From Mycobacterium adipatum (GTDB lineage: Bacteria; Actinomycetota; Actinomycetes; Mycobacteriales; Mycobacteriaceae), in NCBI RefSeq assembly GCF_001644575.1, contig NZ_CP015596.1:3162001-3226000 (forward strand): a stretch of DNA of 64,000 nt. The letters run 5' to 3'. Below are positions 16,109 to 25,829 of the stretch, one piece after another. The notes beneath the pieces were generated by a model that was given only the letters and a program-made list of their open reading frames with translations, was not told the origin of the DNA and did no database searches. The first letter of the stretch is position 1. The number at the start of each line of letters is the position of its first letter. A program made the translations under genes and the position numbers.

Positions 16109-18014
16109 CCGCTATGTCGTCAGCGACCTCACCGAGAACCCACCGACCGCCGCCGAGCAGATGCAGATGACGCTCATGGTGCTGGCCCACCGTGCTGCGG
16201 TGGGTCACGCTCACCAGGATGGTGTCCGGAAGTTCCCGGCGCACCAGGTCGTACATGCTGTACTCGAGGCCCTCGTCCAGCGCCGAGGTGGCCTCGTCGA
16301 AGAACACCACCCGCGGTTTGGTCAGCAATACCCGGGCGAACGCGATGCGCTGTTGTTCGCCCGGCGAGAGCACCTTGGCCCAATCGGCCACCTCGGCAAG
16401 GCGTTTCGCGCACTGCGGCAGCGACACCTTGTCCAGCGCGATCTGCAACTCGGCGTCCGAGAGCACATCGGGCCCCTTCGGGTAGGACACCACGGCGCGT
16501 AGGTCACCCAATGGGACGTAGGGCATCTGGGACAGGAACATGGTCTCGTTGCTGCCGTCCGGGCAGCGCAACGTGCCGCTGGTGTACGGCCACAACTGGG
16601 CCAGGCTGCGCAACAGGGTGGTCTTGCCGGTGCCGGACCGGCCGGTGATGATCAGCGTGTCACCGGGTTGCATCTGCAGGTTCAGATCGTCGATCAGGAT
16701 TTCGCCGGCGGGGGTGTGCACATCGATGTCGACGAGCTCGACCGGGCAACTCCCGCACGGCTGGACGGTCAACTCGGGAAGGGCGCGGCCTTCCTCGTTG
16801 GCGATCACCAGGCCGTGCAGACGGATGATCGAGGCCCGCCACCCGGCGAACGCGTCGTAGGAATTGCGGAAGAACGACAGTGAGTCGTGGATATTGCCGA
16901 ACGCCGACGAGGTTTGCGAGACGTCACCGAGCTGGATGTTGCCGCTGAACAGCCTGGGCGCCTGGATGACCCAGGGCAGCGGATTGATGATCTGGCTGAT
17001 GGTGAGGTTCCAGCCGTAGAACCCGACCGACCGATTGATGAAGCGCTGGTAGTTCGAGACGATCGGTTCGAACCGTTTACGCAGCTGCACCCGCTCGGCG
17101 ATCTCGCCGCGATAGAACGCCACCGATTCCGACGCGTCGCGCAGACGCACCAGGGCGTAGCGGAACGCGGCGTTGTATTTCTCGTTGTCGAAGCTCAATC
17201 GGATGATCGGGCGGCCGATCCAGAACGCGATGATGGTCGCGATGAAGACATAGACGAACGCGATCACGAACATCGCCCGCGGCACGGTCACACCGAACAG
17301 GGTCAGATCCCCGGACAGGTTCCACAGAATCATGGCGAACGAGATGACCGACACGATGGCATCGATGGCGCCGAACAACAGGGTGGATCCGCTGGTGTTG
17401 TTCGGGGTGTTGGGCAACGGGCCGACATTGGTGGTGAAGATGTCGATATCGGCCTGGATGCGCTGGTCCGGGTTGTCGATGGTGTCGTCGATGAACCGGC
17501 TGCGGTAATAGGCCTTCCCGTCCAGCCAGTCGCCGGTCAGCCGGTCGGTCAGCCAGGTACGCCAGGCCAGCATGAAGCGCTGCATCATGAACAGGTCCAA
17601 CATGACCCGCGCGACGTGGAAGGTCGCCAGCAGGGCGAACATCCACAGCGCCGCCCAGAATCCGTCGACACCGGACTGTCGGATCGCCTCATCACCGCTG
17701 GATAGACCCTGCACCGCAACCTGGGCGCCGGTCATCATGTCGTTGCCTTGATAGCTGAACAACACGCTCAGTCGAACACCGGAGATCACCGACAGCAGGA
17801 TCGCGCCGAGCCACAGCCACACCTTCACCGACTGGCGCCCGGTGAAATACGGGCCGGTGATCCGCCAGAACTGGCGGCCCCAGGTGGTGAACCGTCCGAG
17901 CAGGGCGAGCACCACCAGCGTCCCGACGGCCGCCATCGCCCACGCCTTGGCGATCCAGACCAATGAGGTGACGACCTCACTGCCCCAGTCGAGGGACGTG
18001 GTGAACATTTCCAT
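16071..18014 (-). CDS. bacA: BacA/SbmA-like ABC transporter (membrane + ATPase)
   Basis: 647-residue fusion of a membrane domain and an ATPase, like M. tuberculosis Rv1819c, an importer of cobalamin and other hydrophilic compounds including antimicrobial peptides. The SbmA/BacA membrane domain takes the first 400 residues with about six helices. The nucleotide-binding domain follows: Walker [10 protein letters not shown] near 458-466, signature LSPGEQQR near 547 and Walker [10 protein letters not shown] near 570. ATG 18014 follows TACCTT by 6 nt on the minus strand (leaderless). The C-terminal 10 residues form one arm of the convergent hairpin. Divergent from secA2. Confidence 0.88.
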   Translation of the reverse strand: MEMFTTSLDWGSEVVTSLVWIAKAWAMAAVGTLVVLALLGRFTTWGRQFWRITGPYFTGRQSVKVWLWLGAILLSVISGVRLSVLFSYQGNDMMTGAQVAVQGLSSGDEAIRQSGVDGFWAALWMFALLATFHVARVMLDLFMMQRFMLAWRTWLTDRLTGDWLDGKAYYRSRFIDDTIDNPDQRIQADIDIFTTNVGPLPNTPNNTSGSTLLFGAIDAIVSVISFAMILWNLSGDLTLFGVTVPRAMFVIAFVYVFIATIIAFWIGRPIIRLSFDNEKYNAAFRYALVRLRDASESVAFYRGEIAERVQLRKRFEPIVSNYQRFINRSVGFYGWNLTISQIINPLPWVIQAPRLFSGNIQLGDVSQTSSAFGNIHDSLSFFRNSYDAFAGWRASIIRLHGLVIANEEGRALPELTVQPCGSCPVELVDIDVHTPAGEILIDDLNLQMQPGDTLIITGRSGTGKTTLLRSLAQLWPYTSGTLRCPDGSNETMFLSQMPYVPLGDLRAVVSYPKGPDVLSDAELQIALDKVSLPQCAKRLAEVADWAKVLSPGEQQRIAFARVLLTKPRVVFFDEATSALDEGLEYSMYDLVRRELPDTILVSVTHRSTVGQHHERHLHLLGGGRWVLGEVADDIAAETELDGENPAP

Positions 18015-18020
18015 GCGGGC

Positions 18021-18026
18021 AAGGTA
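18021..18026 (-). promoter_or_regulatory. -10 of bacA-like gene (leaderless)
   Basis: TACCTT on the minus strand, 6 nt from the ATG at 18014. Confidence 0.5.
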
Positions 18027-18114
18027 CCTCTAGAAGCCGCTGACAGGTGGGTGGAGGGTGCAAGCCGCGCACGGTGGGCCCGCACGGCGCCGCTGACACG
18101 ATGTCGGTGCCGCG

Positions 18115-18120
18115 TACCGT
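18115..18120 (+). promoter_or_regulatory. -10 of secA2
   Basis: TACCGT directly abuts the ATG at 18121. With the usual 6-nt gap the leaderless start would be the in-frame GTG at 18127, which would remove two residues (MN) from SecA2. Confidence 0.45.
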
Positions 18121-20478
18121 ATGAATGTGGCTGTGAGTTCCAAGACCTCCAAGGCGTCCAAATCCGGTGGATCGAAATCCGGTGGGCTGAGCAACCGGTT
18201 CTGGAAGATGCTCGGCGCGAGCACCGACAAGGACCAGGCCCGCTCCATGACCCAGGTGCGGGCCTCGGCCGCGTTCGACGACAAGGCCGCCGGCCTCGAC
18301 GATGAACAGCTGCGTAAGGCCGCCGGCCTGCTCAACCTCGACGAGCTCGCCGAATCCGGCGATATCCCGCAGTTCCTGGCCATCGTGCGGGAAGCGGCGG
18401 AACGGTCGATCTCGTTGCGGCCGTTCGATGTCCAGCTGCTCGGCGCGCTGCGGATGCTGGCCGGCGACGTGGTCGAGATGGCCACCGGTGAGGGTAAGAC
18501 CCTGGCCGGGGCGATCGCCGCCGCCGGTTACGCCATCGGCGGGCGCAGTGTGCACGTCATCTCCGTCAACGATTACCTGGCCCGCCGCGACGCGGAATGG
18601 ATGGGCCCACTGCTGGAGGCACTGGGCCTGACCGTCGGCTGGATCACCGCCGACGCGACGCCCGAGCAGCGGCGTGCCGCCTACGCCTGCGATGTCACCT
18701 ACGGGTCGGTCAACGAGATCGGGTTCGACGTGCTGCGCGATCAGCTGGTGATCTCGGTGGACGACCTGGTCTCGCCCAGCCCGGACGTCGCCCTGATCGA
18801 CGAGGCCGACTCGGTACTGGTCGACGAGGCGCTGGTGCCGCTGGTCCTGGCCGGCACCTCACACCGCGAGACCCCGCGGCTGGAGATCATCCGGATGGTC
18901 GGCGAACTCCGCGAAGGCACCGAGTACGAGACCGACGCCGACCGGCGCAATGTGCAGCTCACCGAGGCCGGCGCGCGCACGCTGGAGGCCGCCCTCGGCG
19001 GGATCGACCTGTACTCCGACGAACACGTCGGTTCCACCCTCACCGAAATCAACGTCGCACTGCACGCGCACGTGCTGCTGGAACGCGACGTGCACTACAT
19101 CGTCCGCGACGGCGCGGTGCACCTGATCAACGCCTCGCGCGGCCGGATCGCCTCGCTGCAGCGCTGGCCCGACGGCTTGCAGGCCGCGGTGGAGGCCAAG
19201 GAGGGCCTCGACATCACCGAGACCGGGGAGGTGCTCGACACCATCACCGTGCAGGCGCTCATCAACCGCTACCCGCGGGTGTGTGGGATGACCGGCACCG
19301 CGCTGGCCGCCGGTGAACAGCTGCGCCAGTTCTACAAGCTGGGGGTCTCGCCGATCCCGCCGAACAAACCCAATGTCCGCGAGGATGAATCGGACCGCGT
19401 GTACATCACGGTGGCCGCCAAGAACGACGCCATCGTCGAACACATCGCCGAGGTGCACGCGACGTCGCAGCCGATCCTGGTCGGCACCCGCGATGTGGCC
19501 GAGTCCGAGGAGCTGCACGAACGTCTGGTCAAGGCCGGTATCCCCGCGGTGGTGCTGAACGCGAAGAACGACGCCGAGGAGGCGGCCGTCATCGCCGAGG
19601 CCGGCGCTCAGGGCCGGGTGACGGTGTCCACCCAGATGGCCGGCCGCGGTACCGACATCCGGCTGGGTGGCTCCGACGAGTCGGGTCACGACGAGGTGGC
19701 AGAGATCGGCGGCCTGCACGTCATCGGCACCGGGCGGCACTACACCGAACGGCTGGACAACCAGTTGCGCGGCCGCGCGGGACGCCAGGGCGACCCGGGC
19801 TCCTCGGTGTTCTTCTCCAGCTGGGAGGACGACGTCGTGGTGTCCTTCCTGGAGCCCAACAAGCTGCCCCTGCAGACCGACGAAGACGGCAAGATCACCA
19901 GCAACAAGGCGGCGACCTTGCTCGACCATGCCCAGCGGGTGGCCGAGGGCAAGACGCTGGACCTGCACGCCAACACCTGGCGGTACAACCAGCTGACCGC
20001 CCAACAGCGCGCCATCCTGGTCGAGCGCCGCAACACCCTGCTGCGCACCTCCACGGCGCGCGAAGAACTCGCCGAACGCTCGCCGAAGCGCTACGAGCAG
20101 ATCGCGGAAACCGTTTCCGAGGACCGGCTCGACGAGATCTGCCGGCTCATCATGCTCTACCACCTGGATCGCGGCTGGGCCGATCACCTGGCCTACCTGG
20201 CCGATATCCGGGAGAGCATCAGCCTGCGGGCCCTGGGCAACCAGAGTCCGCTCGACGAATTCCACCGGATGGCGGTGGACGCCTTCGCGTCCCTGGCGGC
20301 CGACGCCATCGAGGCGGCACAGCAGACCTTCGACACCGCGAACATCGTCGGCGGCGAGACCGGACTGGATCTGAGCCGGCTGGCGCGGCCGACCTCGACG
20401 TGGACGTACATGATTCACGACGATCCGCTGGCCGACAACGTGATGTCGGCGCTGAGCCTGCCGGGTGTCTTCCGTTAG
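18121..20478 (+). CDS. secA2: accessory Sec translocase ATPase SecA2
   Basis: 785-residue DEAD-type ATPase that exports a subset of proteins in mycobacteria, equivalent to Rv1821. Motor motifs: Walker A ATGEGKT near 121-127, DEAD box IDEADSV at 227-230, [16 protein letters not shown], and the [15 protein letters not shown] motif VI region. It lacks the long C-terminal zinc/SecB tail of SecA1, as SecA2 proteins do. It ends in LSLPGVFR, identical as far as I recall to the M. tuberculosis end. The first 25 residues are a Ser/Lys/Gly-rich variable segment. The start could be ATG 18121 or GTG 18127. The TAG stop lies inside the -10 of the next gene. Confidence 0.95.
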   Translation: MNVAVSSKTSKASKSGGSKSGGLSNRFWKMLGASTDKDQARSMTQVRASAAFDDKAAGLDDEQLRKAAGLLNLDELAESGDIPQFLAIVREAAERSISLRPFDVQLLGALRMLAGDVVEMATGEGKTLAGAIAAAGYAIGGRSVHVISVNDYLARRDAEWMGPLLEALGLTVGWITADATPEQRRAAYACDVTYGSVNEIGFDVLRDQLVISVDDLVSPSPDVALIDEADSVLVDEALVPLVLAGTSHRETPRLEIIRMVGELREGTEYETDADRRNVQLTEAGARTLEAALGGIDLYSDEHVGSTLTEINVALHAHVLLERDVHYIVRDGAVHLINASRGRIASLQRWPDGLQAAVEAKEGLDITETGEVLDTITVQALINRYPRVCGMTGTALAAGEQLRQFYKLGVSPIPPNKPNVREDESDRVYITVAAKNDAIVEHIAEVHATSQPILVGTRDVAESEELHERLVKAGIPAVVLNAKNDAEEAAVIAEAGAQGRVTVSTQMAGRGTDIRLGGSDESGHDEVAEIGGLHVIGTGRHYTERLDNQLRGRAGRQGDPGSSVFFSSWEDDVVVSFLEPNKLPLQTDEDGKITSNKAATLLDHAQRVAEGKTLDLHANTWRYNQLTAQQRAILVERRNTLLRTSTAREELAERSPKRYEQIAETVSEDRLDEICRLIMLYHLDRGWADHLAYLADIRESISLRALGNQSPLDEFHRMAVDAFASLAADAIEAAQQTFDTANIVGGETGLDLSRLARPTSTWTYMIHDDPLADNVMSALSLPGVFR

Positions 20479-20481
20479 GTT
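20476..20481 (+). promoter_or_regulatory. -10 of pgsA2 (leaderless), overlapping the secA2 stop
   Basis: TAGGTT shares its first three bases with the secA2 stop codon and is 7 nt before the ATG at 20489. Confidence 0.45.
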
Positions 20482-20488
20482 GGCCGGT

Positions 20489-21163
20489 ATGCAGCCCGGG
20501 GGGAGCGCAGCGATGGGGGATCAGCCCGGGGGGAGCGGAGCGATGGGAAATCACCCCGGGGATCGGGTGCTCACCATCCCCAATGCGCTCAGCGTGCTGC
20601 GACTGCTGCTGCTACCGGTGTTCGGCTACCTACTCTTCAGTGGGGCGGTGGGCTGGGCGGTCGCCGTGCTGATGTTCAGCGGCTTCTCCGACTGGGCCGA
20701 CGGCAAGATCGCCCGGCTGGTCGCCGACCAGTCCTCCCGCCTGGGTGAGTTGCTCGACCCCGCCGTCGACCGCATCTACATGCTGGTGATCCCGGTGGCG
20801 CTGGCCGTCGCGGGGGTGGTGCCGTTCTGGTTCGTCATGGTGCTGATCGGCCGGGATGTCGCGCTGGCCGCGACGCTGCCGGTGCTGCGCAGCCGCGGAC
20901 TGACCGCGCTGCCGGTCACCTATCTGGGCAAGGCCGCCACGTTCGCCCTGATGTCGGGGTTGCCGCTGGTGCTACTGGGCCAGTTCGACGCGCTGTGGAG
21001 TCGGATCATCCTGGCCTGCGGCTGGGCGTTCCTGATCTGGGGGATGGCCCTCTACCTGTGGTCGGCGGTGCTCTACGTCGCTCAGGTGGTGCTGGTGGTC
21101 AGACGCCTGCCCAGGGTCTCCGGGATCGCCACGGCCAACCGGAGGTCCGGCCGGGATGGTTGA
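20489..21163 (+). CDS. pgsA2: CDP-alcohol phosphatidyltransferase (PgsA2)
   Basis: 224-residue membrane enzyme that moves a phosphatidyl group from CDP-diacylglycerol to an alcohol, as in phosphatidylglycerol or cardiolipin-type synthesis; equivalent to Rv1822. The family motif DGx2ARx8Gx3Dx3D is seen as SDWADGKIARLV, then RLGELLDPAVDRIYM (about 65-95). About five hydrophobic helices follow. The N-terminus carries a 10-residue repeat (QPGGSAAMG / QPGGSGAMG) from a 30-bp DNA repeat, absent from the M. tuberculosis protein. ATG 20489 fits a leaderless promoter, but internal ATGs at the repeat ends are alternatives. Overlaps the next gene by 8 bp. Confidence 0.88.
   Translation: MQPGGSAAMGDQPGGSGAMGNHPGDRVLTIPNALSVLRLLLLPVFGYLLFSGAVGWAVAVLMFSGFSDWADGKIARLVADQSSRLGELLDPAVDRIYMLVIPVALAVAGVVPFWFVMVLIGRDVALAATLPVLRSRGLTALPVTYLGKAATFALMSGLPLVLLGQFDALWSRIILACGWAFLIWGMALYLWSAVLYVAQVVLVVRRLPRVSGIATANRRSGRDG
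20491..20560. repeat. 30-bp in-frame tandem repeat, about 2.3 copies
   Basis: Two nearly identical 30-bp units (20491-20520, 20521-20550) and a degenerate third start encode an x-QPGGS-x-AMG decapeptide at the N-terminus of PgsA2. Each unit carries the GGGGGAGCG-AGCGATGGG core, so each offers a purine-rich stretch and an ATG. Confidence 0.85.
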
Positions 21164-22064
21164 CGCCCCGAACCCGCTGGGCGGCTACCATCCCGAGGCC
21201 GGCCTGAACCATCACGAAGCTGGTGCGCCGCAACGCATCCCGGTTCCCTCGCTGTTGCGTTCGCTGCTCTCCGAGCACCTCGACCCCGGTTACGCCGTAG
21301 CCGCCTCGGCGCGCCATGACAGGCCCGCCGGCCGGTGGCGGGCCGGCGGCTGGTCCGTGCTCGCCGGTATGACGGTGGCCGTCGTGTTCGCGGCGGCCGC
21401 GTCGCAGGCCCAGTCGGTGGCGCCGGTGAACCGGCAGACCCAACTGGTGCTGGCCGACAGCGTGCGGGCCGGTGAGACCCGCACCGACGCCGTGGAGGCG
21501 ACCCGCGACGGTCTGGCCGCCGAGGTGGAGACCGAGCGCCGTGGTCGCCTCGCCGGCGGCGAGCAGGGCCGTGCGCTGCTGGCCGCCCTGGACGGGGCGG
21601 AGTTCTCGGCCGCCGTCACGCCCGCGATCGGTCCTGGGCTGGAGGTCACCGTCACCGATCCGGGAATGTCCAGGGACCTCACCGACGTGTCCAAACAGCG
21701 GGTGGCGGGCAGCCAACAGGCGATCCTGGACCGCGATCTGCAACTGGTGGTCAACTCGTTGTGGGTCGGCGGAGCCGAGGCGATGTCGGTCGGCGGGGTG
21801 CGGATCGGGCCCAATGTGACCATCCGGCAGGCCGGCGGCGGCATTCTGGTCGACAACCGTCCGATCACCAGCCCGTACGCCATCGTCGCGCTCGGGCCGC
21901 CGCATGCGATGCAGGATGTGTTCAACCGCAGTCCCGGTATGCAGCGGCTCACGCTGTTGCAGCAGTCCTACGGTGTCGGGGTTACGGTCAGTACCGGCGA
22001 GGCCCTCAGCGTGCCCGGGGGTTCGGTACGAGAGATCCGTTTCGCCAGACAGATGGAACGCTGA
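21156..22064 (+). CDS. DUF881 membrane-anchored protein (first copy)
   Basis: 302-residue protein equivalent to Rv1823. A cytoplasmic N-terminal tail of about 65 residues precedes one membrane helix near 68-86 (WSVLAGMTVAVVFAAAASQ). An external coiled segment and the DUF881 domain follow, with its marks ILDRDLQLVVNSLWVGGAEAMSVGGVRI and a final GSVREIRFARQ. DUF881 proteins occur in pairs around Sbp in actinobacteria and Gram-positives, near division or envelope genes; the function is unknown. GGAGG lies 10 nt before the ATG. Overlaps pgsA2, so the two are coupled. Confidence 0.85.
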   Translation: MVDAPNPLGGYHPEAGLNHHEAGAPQRIPVPSLLRSLLSEHLDPGYAVAASARHDRPAGRWRAGGWSVLAGMTVAVVFAAAASQAQSVAPVNRQTQLVLADSVRAGETRTDAVEATRDGLAAEVETERRGRLAGGEQGRALLAALDGAEFSAAVTPAIGPGLEVTVTDPGMSRDLTDVSKQRVAGSQQAILDRDLQLVVNSLWVGGAEAMSVGGVRIGPNVTIRQAGGGILVDNRPITSPYAIVALGPPHAMQDVFNRSPGMQRLTLLQQSYGVGVTVSTGEALSVPGGSVREIRFARQMER

Positions 22065-22102
22065 GGTATGGGGCTGAGGGTGATCCAGAGGTTGATCCAG
22101 AC

Positions 22103-22435
22103 ATGATCGGAATCGCCGCGCTCGTCGTCGGCATCGTGCTCGGGCTGGTCTTCCACCCCAGTGTGCCCGAGGCGATCCAGCCCTACCTGCCGATCGCCGT
22201 GGTGGCGGCGCTGGACGCGGTGTTCGGCGGCCTGCGCGCTTACCTGGAGCGGATCTTCGACTCGAAGGTCTTCGTCGTCTCGTTCGTCTTCAACGTGCTG
22301 GTGGCCGCACTCATCGTCTACGTCGGCGACCAGCTCGGCGTCGGCACCCAGCTGTCCACCGCGATCATCGTGGTGCTCGGCATCCGGATCTTCGGCAATG
22401 CGGCCGCGTTGCGGCGCAGGTTGTTCGGAGCGTAG
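22103..22435 (+). CDS. sbp: small basic protein Sbp (DUF1290)
   Basis: 110-residue membrane protein of the Sbp family, equivalent to Rv1824. Three hydrophobic helices (about 2-20, 26-45, 55-75) and the conserved stretch LGIRIFGNAAALRRRLF at the C-terminus are visible. In Bacillus, sbp sits beside ftsA. Here it is sandwiched between two DUF881 genes, the normal actinobacterial arrangement. Start ATG 22103; the stop is followed 3 bp later by the next start. Function unknown. Confidence 0.85.
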   Translation: MIGIAALVVGIVLGLVFHPSVPEAIQPYLPIAVVAALDAVFGGLRAYLERIFDSKVFVVSFVFNVLVAALIVYVGDQLGVGTQLSTAIIVVLGIRIFGNAAALRRRLFGA

Positions 22436-22438
22436 CCG

Positions 22439-23215
22439 ATGGTCGAGCACGTCGAATCCGGACATTCCGAGCACGGCCGCCACGAGCTGCCCGAGGATGG
22501 CGCACCGACGGCGCGGCGCACCCGTTCCCAGTGGGTCTTCGGCGCCCTGGGTGTCCTGCTGTGCGTCCTGCTCGGCATCGCGATCGTCACCCAGGTTCGC
22601 CAGACCGGCTCGGGTGACTCGCTGGAGACCGCACGACCGGCCGACCTACTGGTCCTGCTGGATTCCCTGCAACAGCGGGAGGCCGCCCTCAACACCGAGG
22701 TCGCCGATCTGCAACAGACCCTGAACGCGCTGCAGGCGTCCGGTAGCAGCGACCAGGCGGCCATCGAGAACGCCCAGGCCCGGCTTGCGGCACTGTCCAT
22801 CCTGATCGGCACGGTGGCGGCTGTCGGGCCGGGTGTGACCATCGGTATCCAGGACAACGCCCGCGGCGTGTCGCCGGAGACGATGCTCGACGTGATCAAC
22901 GAGTTGCGTGCCGCCGGCGCGGAGGCCATGGAGATCCGCGGTACCGGCGGGCAGCCGGTCCGGGTCGGGGTGGACACCTGGGTGGTCGGCTCGCCCGGTG
23001 CGATGGTCGTCGACGGTGAGACCCTCGGCTCGCCGTATTCGGTTCTGGCGATTGGTGATCCCCCCACCCTGGCGGCGGCGATGAACATTCCCGGCGGTGC
23101 CATGGACAGCGTCAAGCGGGTCGGCGGCGCGATGACGGTGACCCAATCCGAGGCGGTCGAGGTGACCGCCTTGCGGCAACCGAAACCTCGCCAATACGCT
23201 CAGCCCGTCAAGTAG
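22439..23215 (+). CDS. DUF881 membrane-anchored protein (second copy)
   Basis: 258-residue paralogue of the gene two positions upstream, equivalent to Rv1825. A His/Glu-rich cytoplasmic tail (about 1-30) precedes a membrane helix (about 33-52). An external coiled coil covers roughly 70-110 ([20 protein letters not shown]). The DUF881 domain follows with [21 protein letters not shown]. It starts 3 bp after the Sbp stop and is certainly cotranscribed with it. Probably forms an envelope complex with Sbp and the other DUF881 protein (inference). Confidence 0.85.
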   Translation: MVEHVESGHSEHGRHELPEDGAPTARRTRSQWVFGALGVLLCVLLGIAIVTQVRQTGSGDSLETARPADLLVLLDSLQQREAALNTEVADLQQTLNALQASGSSDQAAIENAQARLAALSILIGTVAAVGPGVTIGIQDNARGVSPETMLDVINELRAAGAEAMEIRGTGGQPVRVGVDTWVVGSPGAMVVDGETLGSPYSVLAIGDPPTLAAAMNIPGGAMDSVKRVGGAMTVTQSEAVEVTALRQPKPRQYAQPVK

Positions 23216-23246
23216 TGCGTTCGAGTACCGCCGCCGAAGGAGCCAC

Positions 23247-23642
23247 GTGAGCGAGATCCCGTCCGATCTGCAGTACACCGCCGAGCACGAATGGGTGCGA
23301 CGGACCGGCGAGGACACCGTGCGGGTCGGCATCACCGACTACGCGCAGGCCGCTCTCGGTGACGTGGTGTTCGTGCAGCTGCCCGACGTGGGTGCCGCGG
23401 TCACTGCCGGCGAGGCGTTCGGCGAGGTGGAATCCACCAAATCGCTGTCGGACCTCTACGCCCCGGTCACCGCGAAAGTCGTTGCCGTCAACGGTGAGCT
23501 GGAGGGCAGCCCGGAACTGGTGAACTCCGACCCCTACGGGGCCGGCTGGCTGGTGGAACTGCAGACCGAGGCCGCCGCGCCGGCCGGTCCGCTGCCCGAT
23601 CTCCTGGACGCGGACGGCTACCGCGGGATTCTCCCCGAGTAG
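23247..23642 (+). CDS. gcvH: glycine cleavage system H protein
   Basis: 131-residue lipoyl carrier of the glycine cleavage complex, shuttling the aminomethyl group between GcvP and GcvT. The lipoylated Lys65 lies in [14 protein letters not shown], the classic H-protein motif, and EHEWVR near residue 14 is also diagnostic. GTG start after GAAGGAGCCAC. It lies 3.3 kb from gcvP; gcvT is not in the window. Equivalent to Rv1826. Confidence 0.95.
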   Translation: MSEIPSDLQYTAEHEWVRRTGEDTVRVGITDYAQAALGDVVFVQLPDVGAAVTAGEAFGEVESTKSLSDLYAPVTAKVVAVNGELEGSPELVNSDPYGAGWLVELQTEAAAPAGPLPDLLDADGYRGILPE

Positions 23643-23775
23643 GTGTTGTTAGGGTTTTGCGGATCGGTTGATCAGCGACAGGCGTGAGCACGTCTAGGTG
23701 ACCGGATCCGGCGGTGGTGGACGCAATGGCCACCCCGGCGCGGTACGGTCGTCGTAAGACGCAGGGAGTCCGAGG

Positions 23776-23794
23776 GGGCCGCCGAACGGCCCCT
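23776..23794. other. hairpin in the garA leader
   Basis: GGGGCCG and CGGCCCC form a 7-bp stem with a CCGAA loop in the 200-bp leader between gcvH and garA. There is no T-run after it. It may be a gcvH terminator or an mRNA structure. Confidence 0.35.
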
Positions 23795-23842
23795 GACGGC
23801 CGCCGGACGAGCACGCCACAGCAGCCAGTAGAGGAGCAGCGG

Positions 23843-24307
23843 GTGACGGAGAACAGCAACTTTCAGGCCGACCAGTCCGACGAAGTCACGGTGGAGACGA
23901 CATCGGTTTTCCGCGCTGATTTCCTGAACGAGCTGGATGCGCCGGCCAGTACCGGTACCGAGAGCTCGGTGTCGGGCGTCGAGGGATTGCCTGCGGGTTC
24001 GGCGCTTCTCGTCGTCAAGCGCGGCCCGAACGCCGGTTCGCGCTTCCTGCTCGACCAGGCCACCACGTCCGCCGGCCGGCATCCGGACAGCGACATCTTC
24101 CTCGACGACGTCACCGTGAGCCGCCGGCATGCCGAGTTCCGGCTGGAGTCCGGCGAGTTCCAGGTCGTCGACGTCGGCAGCCTCAACGGCACCTACGTCA
24201 ACCGTGAGCCGGTGGACTCCGCCGTGCTGGCCAATGGCGACGAGGTCCAGATCGGCAAGTTCCGCCTGGTGTTCCTGACCGGGCCGAAGACCGACGACGC
24301 AGGCTGA
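23843..24307 (+). CDS. garA: FHA-domain metabolic regulator GarA
   Basis: 154-residue forkhead-associated protein that, when unphosphorylated, inhibits alpha-ketoglutarate decarboxylase and NAD-glutamate dehydrogenase. It is switched off by PknB/PknG phosphorylation. The phospho-site motif is intact ([12 protein letters not shown], Thr19/Thr20, matching Thr21/Thr22 of M. tuberculosis). The FHA domain follows (about 50-140), with [20 protein letters not shown] and [11 protein letters not shown] 23843 lies 6-7 nt after GAGGAGC. The frame is open upstream, but those residues do not match the family. Equivalent to Rv1827. Confidence 0.95.
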   Translation: MTENSNFQADQSDEVTVETTSVFRADFLNELDAPASTGTESSVSGVEGLPAGSALLVVKRGPNAGSRFLLDQATTSAGRHPDSDIFLDDVTVSRRHAEFRLESGEFQVVDVGSLNGTYVNREPVDSAVLANGDEVQIGKFRLVFLTGPKTDDAG

Positions 24308-24333
24308 CTGCGGAGCGCTCGCGCGAGGACTCG

Positions 24334-25077
24334 ATGACCCAGCCCGAACCGGCACCCGCCGGGATGTCCATCGGAGCGGTTCTGGATCTGCTGCGCCCGG
24401 ACTTCCCGGATGTCACGATCTCCAAGATCCGGTTCCTGGAGGCAGAGGGGCTGGTCACCCCGCAGCGGTCGGCGGCCGGCTACCGCCGGTTCACCGCCTA
24501 CGACTGTGCGCGGTTGCGGTTCGTCCTGACCGCGCAGCGCGACCAGTACCTGCCGCTGAAGGTCATCAAGGCCCAGCTCGATGCGCAACCCGATGGCGAA
24601 CTGCCGCCGCTGGGCTCGGCGTACACCGTCCCGCGGCTGGTGCAGCTCACCGGCGATGCCGGTCCGGACTCCGACCGCGCGGGCGCCGAGGCGGTGGCGC
24701 CGGCACAGGTGCGGCTCAGCCGGGAGGATCTGCTGTCCCGTTCGGGCGTGGACGGCCCGCTGCTGGCGGCGCTGGTCACCGCGGGCGTCATCAAGCCCGG
24801 CCCGGCCGGGTTCTTCGACGAGCATTCGGTCACCATCGCGCAGTGCGCGCGGGCGCTGGCCGATTACGGTGTCGAACCGCGGCATCTGCGGGCCTTCCGC
24901 TCGGCGGCCGACCGGCAGTCCGACCTGATCGCGCAGATCGCGGGTCCGGTGGCCGCGGCGGGCAAGGCCGGGGCCCGCGACCGCGCCGACGACCTGGCCC
25001 GCGAGGTTGCGGCGCTGGCGATCACCCTGCACACGTCGTTGATCAAGTCTGCGGTGCGAGACGTTCTGGACCGTTGA
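24334..25077 (+). CDS. ftsR: MerR-family regulator FtsR
   Basis: 247-residue MerR protein equivalent to Rv1828. Its Corynebacterium relative FtsR activates ftsZ. The winged HTH occupies about 10-80 ([21 protein letters not shown], then [22 protein letters not shown]). A second MerR-like segment follows in the C-terminal half ([22 protein letters not shown]), which may bind an effector. It starts 26 bp after garA and is likely in the same transcript. Regulation of cell division is inferred from the relative. Confidence 0.88.
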   Translation: MTQPEPAPAGMSIGAVLDLLRPDFPDVTISKIRFLEAEGLVTPQRSAAGYRRFTAYDCARLRFVLTAQRDQYLPLKVIKAQLDAQPDGELPPLGSAYTVPRLVQLTGDAGPDSDRAGAEAVAPAQVRLSREDLLSRSGVDGPLLAALVTAGVIKPGPAGFFDEHSVTIAQCARALADYGVEPRHLRAFRSAADRQSDLIAQIAGPVAAAGKAGARDRADDLAREVAALAITLHTSLIKSAVRDVLDR

Positions 25078-25122
25078 GGACTAGACTTTTCTCGACGGCT
25101 TCGTAGCGGAGGGCAGGCGCTG

Positions 25123-25617
25123 ATGGGTGAGGTTCGGGTAGTCGGAATTCGCGTGGAACAGCCTCAGAATCAGCCGGTGTTGTTGCTGCGCGAGTCCAAC
25201 GGCGACCGGTACCTGCCGATCTGGATCGGTCAGGCCGAGGCCGCCGCGATCGCGCAGGAACAGCAGGGTGTCGAGGCGCCGCGCCCGCTCACTCATGACC
25301 TGATCCGGGATCTGATCGCTGCGCTGGGTCATTCGCTCAAAGAGGTGCGCATCGTCGATCTGCGCGAGGGCACCTTCTACGCCGACCTGATTTTCGACCG
25401 CGATGTCAAGGTCTCGGCGCGTCCCTCGGATTCGGTGGCCATCGCGCTGCGCGTCGGGGTGCCGATCTACGTGGAGGAAGCGGTGCTGGCCGAGGCCGGG
25501 TTGCTGATCCCGGACGAGACCGACGACGAAGCCGACGGCCCGGTCCGCGAGGACGAAGTGGAGAAGTTCAAAGAGTTCCTCGACAGCGTGTCACCCGACG
25601 ATTTCAAGGCGACCTGA
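25123..25617 (+). CDS. DUF151 bifunctional nuclease-family protein
   Basis: 164-residue protein of the BFN/DUF151 family, equivalent to Rv1829. It has the typical LLLRESNGDRYLPIWIGQAEAAAIA opening, then PLTHDLIRDLI, and FYADLIF followed by ARPSDSVAIALRVGVPIYV. An acidic C-terminal tail ends it. Plant homologues have DNase/RNase activity; the bacterial role is unclear. ATG 25123, with GCGGAGGGCAGG upstream. Lies between two MerR genes in an order conserved across mycobacteria. Confidence 0.88.
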   Translation: MGEVRVVGIRVEQPQNQPVLLLRESNGDRYLPIWIGQAEAAAIAQEQQGVEAPRPLTHDLIRDLIAALGHSLKEVRIVDLREGTFYADLIFDRDVKVSARPSDSVAIALRVGVPIYVEEAVLAEAGLLIPDETDDEADGPVREDEVEKFKEFLDSVSPDDFKAT

Positions 25618-25743
25618 CGCGGTCGCGCCGGCGTGACGGTCAACATCACGGATGCGTCTCGTGAGTTCGACACGCGGGTCGAGTGTGACCCGCACGGGAA
25701 ATGGGCAGCCATAATTTTGATCGACGACGAGCAGTAGCAGCAA

Positions 25744-25767
25744 TGTGTTGAGCGTATGCTCGACACA
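25744..25767. promoter_or_regulatory. 24-bp inverted repeat upstream of MerR gene
   Basis: TGTGTTGAGC-GTAT-GCTCGACACA is a dyad with one mismatch, in the 212-bp gap before the Rv1830-type MerR gene. MerR proteins bind long dyads of this sort, so autoregulation is plausible. Confidence 0.5.
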
Positions 25768-25779
25768 TTCAAACTCGGA

Positions 25780-25799
25780 CGTGACGCGGTTGGGTCACG
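25780..25799. promoter_or_regulatory. second dyad upstream of MerR gene
   Basis: CGTGAC and GTCACG with an 8-nt spacer, 12 bp after the 24-bp dyad and 30 bp before the GTG start. Possible accessory operator. Confidence 0.3.
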
Positions 25800-25829
25800 G
25801 GCCCGGGGGCGACGGCGAGAGGATGGACT

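Noticed and set aside
23714..23842. N-terminal extension of GarA by 43 codons
   Set aside because: GarA orthologues begin near the chosen GTG and the extension contains the leader hairpin.
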